NCBI GenBank assembly: GCA_031283785.1
Contig: JAITBC010000382.1
Location: forward strand, 1 to 7,382
Source: Tannerella sp.
GTDB lineage: Bacteria > Bacteroidota > Bacteroidia > Bacteroidales > Tannerellaceae
Direction of reading: 5' to 3'
Length of the DNA: 7,382 nt
Made by a program: the position numbers and the translations under genes. Shown here piece by piece: positions 1 through 4,629 of the stretch (positions within the stretch are counted from its first letter, which is position 1; the number at the start of each line of letters is the position of its first letter). The notes beneath the pieces were generated by a model that was not told the DNA's origin, made no database searches, and worked only from the letters and a program-made list of their open reading frames with translations.

Positions 1-791
1 ATACCTAATATTTTCAGGTCTTTCACAAAACCGCCGGCAGACGATTTGATGTATAAAAGAACCGTATCCTCCTTGTTTATAACAATATCGACCGGCACTG
101 TTTCTTTCAGCTTTTCCACATACAGCGATTGCTGCAGGAATATAAGGGAATCGTCTTCGCTGTTTACCTTAATAAATTTTCCTCTATCCTCTTTTTCCAC
201 TTGACGCAGATTTACAGGATGAAACGGCAGAGCGGATAATACCGGCTTTTTGTTTGGCTCGCTCAAATGGTTCAATGCCATCAGGCGCAAATCAAAAGAA
301 TGGCTTCTTTTTGATTTATTAAAATCAAATTTTGCAGAATACATGGCAAAACTTTCGCTATTTTCACTGTTACGGGATTCAGCGCCATGCCATAAATAAA
401 CCGAAACGCCTTTTAAATATTTATTTCGCAAGTTATTGACGGCTTTAGTATAAATATCAGACGCATCCTCAAACGTGACGACAACCTCGTCCAGCATATA
501 TGTTTTCGGTCTCATTTCGACTATCATGTTTTCGTCGTTTTTTACAACGATTATTTTCGCTTCATAGTTTATGCGGTGGAACTCAATCGTATCATTCACA
601 TTTGCATAAATAGAAAAACTGCCGTCTTCCTTTGAAAAAGTTATGTATTTATACTGATTCTTATTTTTAACATATACGATTTCAACAGGCTCCTTTGTCC
701 TTGAATCCACTACCGTTCCCGTTATTAAAACTTGGGAATGGCAAATTGCCGGAAAAACGAAAAGAAATATAAAAATAATACTTTGCCTCAT
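1..791 (-). CDS. CarboxypepD_reg-like exported protein, 5' part (C-terminus beyond left edge)
   Basis: The reading frame is open from an ATG at 791 leftward to the window edge, about 263 codons with no stop. Residues 1-19 form a signal peptide: R2 followed by a hydrophobic stretch, with a likely signal peptidase I cut in CHS-Q (residues 17-20). Residues about 23-105 match a carboxypeptidase regulatory-like beta-sandwich, with GTVVD at 25-29, the turn EDGSF at 55-59, and MLDEVVV at 99-105. The following segment, DASDIYTKAVNNL (from about 109), resembles the linker seen in DUF5686-type Bacteroidetes proteins, which are outer-membrane-associated and of unknown function. That sub-family call is tentative because the diagnostic C-terminal part is missing. 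An ATG at 799 is out of frame and runs into TGA within four codons, so 791 is the supported start. The gene is transcribed away from the protease-serpin operon and has a long leader. No specific biochemical role can be assigned. Confidence 0.85.
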   Translation of the reverse strand, partial: MRQSIIFIFLFVFPAICHSQVLITGTVVDSRTKEPVEIVYVKNKNQYKYITFSKEDGSFSIYANVNDTIEFHRINYEAKIIVVKNDENMIVEMRPKTYMLDEVVVTFEDASDIYTKAVNNLRNKYLKGVSVYLWHGAESRNSENSESFAMYSAKFDFNKSKRSHSFDLRLMALNHLSEPNKKPVLSALPFHPVNLRQVEKEDRGKFIKVNSEDDSLIFLQQSLYVEKLKETVPVDIVINKEDTVLLYIKSSAGGFVKDLKILG

Positions 792-823
792 AGCCTCATA
801 CTGTAAGGATTATTTCGTACCTC

Positions 824-864
824 ACAACAAGACGCGCTTCACCGGGGCGCTTACCGACTGTTGT
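824..864 (-). other. possible hairpin in the leader of the leftward gene
   Basis: ACAACA (824-829) is complementary to TGTTGT (859-864). Inside it, GCGC (834-837) can pair with GCGC (847-850) around a nine-base loop, giving a two-tier stem with unpaired bases between the tiers. It lies in the presumed 5' leader of the minus-strand gene, about 35-75 bases ahead of its ATG. There is no T run after it in the direction of transcription, so it is unlikely to be a terminator. It may be a leader RNA structure or chance. Confidence 0.2.
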
Positions 865-898
865 TAAAAAATCATTAATATTTCAAGGTACGCACGCG

Positions 899-930
899 AA
901 AAAATACGACCATTTATTTGGATATCCAAA
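899..930 (-). promoter_or_regulatory. candidate Bacteroidetes-type promoter for the leftward gene
   Basis: On the minus strand a -33 box TTTG (930-927) is followed after exactly 20 bases by TATTTTTT (906-899). This matches TAnnTTTG at 5 of its 6 defined positions; only the final G differs. It would start transcription around 890-895 and leave a leader of about 100 bases before the ATG at 791. It is the exact mirror image of the rightward promoter about the palindrome centre. The imperfect -7 makes the call weaker than its partner. Confidence 0.4.
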
Positions 931-931
931 T
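916..931. repeat. perfect 16-bp palindrome holding both divergent -33 boxes
   Basis: ATTTGGATATCCAAAT is identical to its reverse complement over all 16 bases. Its left arm contains the rightward -33 TTTG (917-920) and its right arm the leftward -33 TTTG (930-927 on the minus strand). A perfect palindrome of this length sitting on a promoter is typical of a dimeric regulator's operator. That function is inferred, and no regulator gene lies in the window. Confidence 0.55.
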
Positions 932-948
932 GAGAATATCTATTTTTG
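917..948 (+). promoter_or_regulatory. Bacteroidetes-type promoter for the protease-serpin operon
   Basis: A -33 box TTTG (917-920) and a perfect -7 box TATTTTTG (941-948, consensus TAnnTTTG) are separated by 20 bases, the normal spacing for the Bacteroidetes primary sigma factor. Transcription should start around 953-957, leaving a leader of about 30 bases before the ATG at 987. The promoter's position rules out in-frame starts at 918 (TTG) and 930 (ATG), which fall inside it. Confidence 0.7.
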
Positions 949-986
949 ATGCGACAATTTTGTCAAACAAATTAAACTTTTACCTC

Positions 987-1712
987 ATGAAAAAAAAATT
1001 ATTAACCGGTTTGCTTCTTGCTCTTTTGCTTTCCTGCGACAGCAATTCAAATATCGGCGTCAGCTATGAAAGCGCCGGTATCACAGATCAAGATTTAGCG
1101 CTAAACGCCCCTCTTTCAAAAGAGGAATCTCTCGCGTTATACATCTCTCAAAGAGGTTGCAGTATTCTTTCCAAAGAAGAAGTATTGGATAAAATTTTAG
1201 AAGGTTGGAATGAAGCGCTGGGGTCTGAAGTTTTAGAAAACTTCCATACGGCAAATGTTGAAACGATTTGGGTAGACATCGGTTCTGAAGATGAAACAGG
1301 TGAAGCGGACAGTAATGAAACGGATCAGATCCCTTTATATGTCTTTCAGAAAGGAGGTGAAAACGGATTTGTTCTTGTATCAGGCGATGTTCGCCTGTCC
1401 GAAGTTTTTGCCTATTCCTCCAAAGGTTCCTATGGTACTAATACTGGAACAGGGTTAGACGTCTTTAATGATTTACTTCATTTTTACGTAAAAGATTCAT
1501 TGTCGAGGTTTCAAGCGAAATACGACTCTTTACTGTTAAGCGCCAAAACAAAAATGGGATGGACAGCGGAATTAATCCAATCTAATGCGATAAAACCGAC
1601 GATACCCCAGACGGTAAACGTCGTCCAAACTCGATCCATATCGGAGGGGGGGGGGAGGTTCGGACATGTTAACTTGTTTCTTTTCTTCCTTTACAACGAC
1701 TTTAGTGCATGA
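987..1712 (+). CDS. C10 cysteine protease, N-terminal part: lipoprotein signal and I69-like propeptide (frame broken)
   Basis: This is the first half of a streptopain-family (MEROPS C10) protease precursor. From the ATG at 987 the frame encodes a lipoprotein signal peptide: KKK at 2-4, a leucine-rich core, and a lipobox ending LLSC with C17 as the lipidated cysteine. Residues about 42-149 resemble the propeptide/inhibitor I69 domain. The clearest match is PLYVFQ (116-121), NGFVLVSGD (126-134) and FAYSSKGSY (141-149). In the family this domain covers the active site of the zymogen until cleavage. The frame reaches the ten-G run at 1646-1655 and then continues through about 19 residues unrelated to the family before a TGA at 1710-1712. 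The catalytic domain lies in the +1 frame. Removing one G would fuse the two parts into a 477-residue precursor, a normal size for Bacteroidetes C10 proteins. As written, this part alone makes only an inactive lipoprotein. An upstream in-frame TTG at 918 is rejected because it lies in the promoter. Confidence 0.8.
   Translation: MKKKLLTGLLLALLLSCDSNSNIGVSYESAGITDQDLALNAPLSKEESLALYISQRGCSILSKEEVLDKILEGWNEALGSEVLENFHTANVETIWVDIGSEDETGEADSNETDQIPLYVFQKGGENGFVLVSGDVRLSEVFAYSSKGSYGTNTGTGLDVFNDLLHFYVKDSLSRFQAKYDSLLLSAKTKMGWTAELIQSNAIKPTIPQTVNVVQTRSISEGGGRFGHVNLFLFFLYNDFSA
1646..1655 (+). repeat. ten-G homopolymer run at the frame break in the C10 protease
   Basis: Ten consecutive G sit exactly where the propeptide frame must change to reach the catalytic frame. 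Nine G (or twelve) would give one continuous protease. Ten G ends at the TGA at 1710-1712. Eleven G would hit TAA at about 1670. Such tracts are classic slipped-strand phase-variation sites, and equally classic sequencing-error sites. The sequence alone cannot tell these apart. Confidence 0.85.
1654..1658 (+). promoter_or_regulatory. Shine-Dalgarno-like GGAGG ahead of the internal ATG
   Basis: GGAGG lies seven bases before the ATG at 1666, the textbook spacing for a ribosome binding site. The genuine-looking starts at 987, 2436, 3893 and 4630 lack one, and Bacteroidetes seldom depend on it. It could allow independent translation of the catalytic half or promote frameshifting at the G run. It may also be a by-product of the G tract. 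Confidence 0.3.
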
Positions 1713-2421
1713 CATTGGCCCATTCATTGAAGTGGAGTGGGGACAGGGTTATCCCTATAACAAGTATTGTCCTAATTTAGGATGTATAACCCATCAGGGA
1801 CACGCTTTGGCAGGTTGTGTTGCCGTTGCATGCGCTCAGATTCTGTCATGTCATAAATATCCGTCTTCACTTGGAGGAACAATTCTTAACTGGAATAATA
1901 TGACGGCTTATCCTTACATATTCGGTCTGTCTACAACATATCAAGACCAAATCGCACATCTAATGCACTATTCGGCGGATGGCACTTATATGGATTATGG
2001 TTGTGACGGAAGCTCTTCAAATATTTATGATGCTAAGAACTATTTAAATAATACAGGATATTCAACGGATAATATTTGTTCGTATAATATTTCAACCATC
2101 TATTCTTCACTTAATAATAGCAGGCCCTTATATATACGAGGTAGTAGAACTGAAACAGAGGGGGGTCATGCTTGGGTGACAGATGGTTATAAAGAAATTA
2201 AAACGATATTAACCGAATCTTTATATAATTGTGAGACGCATGAGTATTTTGGCACAAATTCTTATGAAAATACGGAGAAATATGTTTATTTTAACTTTGG
2301 ATATAACGGAAGTTATAACGCTTATTATCTCAGTTATGTTCTGTCTTATTGCACAGCAAATATGCCAAGTGATTTACACTACATATATGATGTATTAATT
2401 ATCCCAAACATCAGACATTAA
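1666..2421 (+). CDS. C10 (streptopain-like) cysteine protease, catalytic part (frame broken from its propeptide)
   Basis: This 251-residue frame holds the papain-fold catalytic domain of a MEROPS C10 peptidase, an exported endopeptidase. Numbering from the ATG at 1666, EWGQGYPYN (24-32) is the conserved entry to the domain. AGCVAVACAQI (49-59) contains the nucleophile C51, and GGHAWVTDGY (166-175) contains the catalytic H168. YDVLIIPNI near the end matches the usual family ending, so the C-terminus looks complete. The aromatic motif after the histidine is N-F-G-Y (210-213) where C10 enzymes usually have N-W-G-W. The ATG at 1666 is probably not the native start: it lies inside the propeptide-catalytic junction, overlaps the upstream frame by 47 bases, and gives no signal peptide. 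The natural product is most likely the fusion with the part starting at 987. The coding sequence is visibly AT-richer than the genes to its right. The serpin gene starts 14 bases after its stop. Confidence 0.85.
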   Translation: MLTCFFSSFTTTLVHDIGPFIEVEWGQGYPYNKYCPNLGCITHQGHALAGCVAVACAQILSCHKYPSSLGGTILNWNNMTAYPYIFGLSTTYQDQIAHLMHYSADGTYMDYGCDGSSSNIYDAKNYLNNTGYSTDNICSYNISTIYSSLNNSRPLYIRGSRTETEGGHAWVTDGYKEIKTILTESLYNCETHEYFGTNSYENTEKYVYFNFGYNGSYNAYYLSYVLSYCTANMPSDLHYIYDVLIIPNIRH

Positions 2422-2435
2422 AAAATTTTACAGTT

Positions 2436-3689
2436 ATGAAAAAGTATATTTTATTATTCGGTTTGACTTGTTTTCTGATTGCATCGTGCGAAAACATGGA
2501 CGTCAATAATAATGCAAGCTCCGAGCCAATAAAGATTGAATTAACGGCAAACGAAGCGGCGATGACGATGGACGGCCAGGATTTTGCCATGAAATTCTTT
2601 TCGACGATTTACGAGAACGAGGAGAAAGAAAATTTCCTCATCTCTCCTTTCAGTTTGAGCATGGCGCTGGGCGTCGTGAGAAACGGGGCTGAAGGAGAAA
2701 CTAAACAGGAGATGCAGGACGTGCTGGGGATGAAAGATTTCTCCGACGAGGAAGTGAACGCTTATTACAAGAAACTGAAAGACGCGCTAATCACCACCGA
2801 CCCTACTCTGAAATTGGCCATTGCCAATTCAATCTGGTACAACAAAGACCTTTTCACCATCAAAAGCGACTTCTCGAATCTTAGCAAAATATGGTTCGAC
2901 GCGCCTATCACCGGTCTGGATTATTCTCAGATGAACAAAGCCATCCAAACCGTCAACCAGTGGTGCGAAGACAACACCAAAGGTTTGATAAAGGATATGC
3001 TGGAAAATCTGGCAGCTGTTGAGATTTTAAATGCATTGTACTTTAAAGGAGACTGGAGCAAACATTATGATTTTGACGTTACAAAAACGACAAAAGAGGA
3101 TTTCACCAAAGAAGACGGTGACAAAATAAAGATCGACCTGATGAATAAAAAGTCGGCGCTACTTTATTACGAAGATGAATATCTGTCCTACACATCCGTC
3201 CCTTACGGAAACAAAGCATATTCCATGTATTTTGTCCTTCCGAACGAAAACGTTTCTTTCAGCGAAATGACGATGCAACTCGCCACATCGGGTTACTGGG
3301 CGCAATGCCTGCAGGCCGGTCGGTCTCCGGTCGAAGTAATCCTGTCAGTTCCGAAATTCAAAATTGAATATAAGAATAAAAACTTGAAAAATATGCTGAT
3401 CCAAATGGGTATGGAGATTACATGCAGTTCCAAAGCCGAATTTCCTCACATCGCCGTCGGCACAAACTTTTTTATTGAACGCGTGACACAAAAAACGTAT
3501 ATCCAAGTGGATGAAAAAGGAACGGAGGCAGCCGCAGTTACGGAGATTGGGATGGATTTGGCAGCCGCCCCCGGAGAGGAAACTCCGCCGAAGGTTTTCC
3601 GCGCCGACCGGCCTTTCCTCTTTCTGATTCAGGAAAATTCTACCGGGACGATTCTTTTTATGGGAAAGGTAGGGAGTCCGGCGGAATAA
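2436..3689 (+). CDS. lipoprotein serpin (MEROPS family I4 protease inhibitor)
   Basis: This 417-residue protein is a complete serpin, a suicide inhibitor that traps proteases by inserting its cleaved reactive loop into a beta-sheet. Residues 1-18 are a lipoprotein signal ending IASC (C18), so it should be membrane-anchored, followed by a short Asn-rich tether. Family landmarks are NFLISPFSLSMAL (66-78), NGAEGET (83-89), LNALYFKGDW (198-207), the hinge EKGTEAAAVT (360-369) and DRPFLFLI (391-398) before the final strand. The small residues in the hinge (T363, then A365-A367) are those of an inhibitory serpin. By alpha-1-antitrypsin numbering P1 is about A376, within MDLAAAPG (373-380), suggesting a preference for small or aliphatic residues. 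The loop's prime side is about four residues longer than in that reference, so P1 is uncertain. The gene starts 14 bases after the C10 protease stop and probably shares its promoter at 917-948. Its target, whether the neighbouring protease or a host or competitor enzyme, is unproven. Confidence 0.93.
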   Translation: MKKYILLFGLTCFLIASCENMDVNNNASSEPIKIELTANEAAMTMDGQDFAMKFFSTIYENEEKENFLISPFSLSMALGVVRNGAEGETKQEMQDVLGMKDFSDEEVNAYYKKLKDALITTDPTLKLAIANSIWYNKDLFTIKSDFSNLSKIWFDAPITGLDYSQMNKAIQTVNQWCEDNTKGLIKDMLENLAAVEILNALYFKGDWSKHYDFDVTKTTKEDFTKEDGDKIKIDLMNKKSALLYYEDEYLSYTSVPYGNKAYSMYFVLPNENVSFSEMTMQLATSGYWAQCLQAGRSPVEVILSVPKFKIEYKNKNLKNMLIQMGMEITCSSKAEFPHIAVGTNFFIERVTQKTYIQVDEKGTEAAAVTEIGMDLAAAPGEETPPKVFRADRPFLFLIQENSTGTILFMGKVGSPAE

Positions 3690-3729
3690 GATAACGGGAC
3701 ATGGACCCCGTATGTTTGCCGGAATTTTT
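3677..3729 (+). terminator. intrinsic-type terminator after the serpin
   Basis: TCCGGC (3677-3682) pairs perfectly with GCCGGA (3718-3723) and can extend by two G-U pairs and one A-U pair. Inside, ACGGG (3694-3698) pairs with CCCGT (3707-3711) around an eight-base loop. A run of five T follows at 3725-3729. The left arm begins within the last serpin codons. It would end the protease-serpin transcript and separate it from the DUF1080 gene. Confidence 0.5.
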
Positions 3730-3800
3730 ATCGTGCAGTGTGGAATGTCGAAAATTTTATGTGCATTTCCCCTATAAATTTTGAAGGAAATTTTTATCCG

Positions 3801-3833
3801 TTTGTGTGTAAGTGAAAATTTCATGTATCTTTG
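3801..3833 (+). promoter_or_regulatory. Bacteroidetes-type promoter for the DUF1080 gene
   Basis: A TTTG -33 box (3801-3804) and a perfect TATCTTTG -7 box (3826-3833) are separated by 21 bases. Transcription should start near 3838-3842, giving a leader of about 50 bases, AT-rich and without a Shine-Dalgarno sequence, before the ATG at 3893. The GH106-like gene downstream is probably read from the same promoter. Confidence 0.75.
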
Positions 3834-3839
3834 CATGAA
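3820..3839. repeat. inverted repeat bracketing the -7 box
   Basis: TTCATG (3820-3825) and CATGAA (3834-3839) are perfect reverse complements, and the eight bases between them are exactly the -7 element TATCTTTG. A related stretch, GAAAATTTTATGTG (3750-3763), resembles GAAAATTTCATGTA (3814-3827) at 12 of 14 positions. These could be regulator binding sites, or chance in AT-rich DNA. Confidence 0.3.
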
Positions 3840-3892
3840 TAAATTGTACTCTCTTATTTATTGAACCTATAAAAATAAAAATGATATAAGTT

Positions 3893-4531
3893 ATGAAAAG
3901 AAATTTGTTTTTTGTTATGATGGCCTTGTTGCTATTTGTTGTGAAATCTCATTCCCAAACGGAAGAACTGTTTAACGGGAAGGATTTATCGAACTGGAAC
4001 TTTGTAGTTGACGGAGACAAAGCTCCCCATGAAAATGTGTTTTCCGTGCAGGACGGCGTTGTGCTTATTCATGGTAATCCATTCGGATACATGTATACGA
4101 AAAAGAAATATAAAGATTACAGGTTAGAACTGGAATGGAGTTGGGTTGCCGGAGAATCAAACAGCGGAATATTTTTCCTGATAGCCGAAGTAAAACCCGG
4201 AAACCCGTTCCCTAACGGTATAGAATGTCAGTTGAAATCAGGTATCGCCGGAGACCTTGTGTTGCTTGGAGGTTCGGATTTAAATGAATATGTCGAACCG
4301 GCAAGCGGACGCCCGGCCTTTCCCGTAATCAAAAAACGCGAAGAATCAAGCGAAAAGCCTGTCGGAGAGTGGAATAAAGCTAAAATTGAAGTGAAAGACG
4401 GAAAGATTACGGTATATATCAACGGCGTACTTCAAAACCGGGGAAGCAGTAAAGTAAAAGAAGGTTATATCGGTTTGCAGAGCGAAGGCGGACTTATACA
4501 ATTCAAAAACATAAAAGTTACCGCACTGTAA
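3893..4531 (+). CDS. secreted DUF1080 / 3-keto-disaccharide hydrolase-family protein
   Basis: This 212-residue protein belongs to the DUF1080 family (PF06439), a concanavalin-like beta-sandwich fold. Some characterised Bacteroidetes members hydrolyse 3-keto-glycosides made by prior oxidation of a disaccharide. A signal peptide ends in SHS-Q (19-22), so the protein acts in the periplasm or outside. Family hallmarks are ELFNGKDLSNW (25-35), the YTKKKYKDYRLELEW region (68-82), SNSGIFF (89-95), IECQL (110-114), GEWN (158-161), YINGVLQN (from about 174) and the ending GYIGLQ...FKNIKV (191-210). E111 in IECQL aligns with a conserved family acid. Length and both ends are normal for a single-domain member. 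It has its own promoter at 3801-3833. The GH106-like gene follows after 98 bases with no clear promoter or terminator between them, so they are probably co-transcribed. The substrate is not visible from sequence. Confidence 0.9.
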   Translation: MKRNLFFVMMALLLFVVKSHSQTEELFNGKDLSNWNFVVDGDKAPHENVFSVQDGVVLIHGNPFGYMYTKKKYKDYRLELEWSWVAGESNSGIFFLIAEVKPGNPFPNGIECQLKSGIAGDLVLLGGSDLNEYVEPASGRPAFPVIKKREESSEKPVGEWNKAKIEVKDGKITVYINGVLQNRGSSKVKEGYIGLQSEGGLIQFKNIKVTAL

Positions 4532-4629
4532 TTTCCCCCGTTCTGCCTGCCTGCAAACGATAATTTCCCAACCTGCTAATGCTTTGGTTGCAATGAACAA
4601 AGAAATAATATTTTAATTTGAATATTTGA

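Noticed and set aside
918..986. Upstream in-frame start (TTG at 918 or ATG at 930) for the protease gene
   Set aside because: Both lie inside the well-matched promoter (917-948) and would put 19-23 residues ahead of a clear lipoprotein signal peptide that begins at the ATG at 987.
3345..3836. Minus-strand open frame of 163 codons across the serpin 3' end
   Set aside because: It opposes the strongly supported serpin reactive-loop and C-terminal region, runs through the terminator and promoter, and its translation is Cys/Arg/His-rich with no recognisable domain.
4583..4620. Possible promoter directly before the GH106-like gene (TTTG at 4583, TTAATTTG at 4613)
   Set aside because: The spacing of 26 bases is too long, the -7 box is imperfect, and transcription would begin only a few bases before the ATG.
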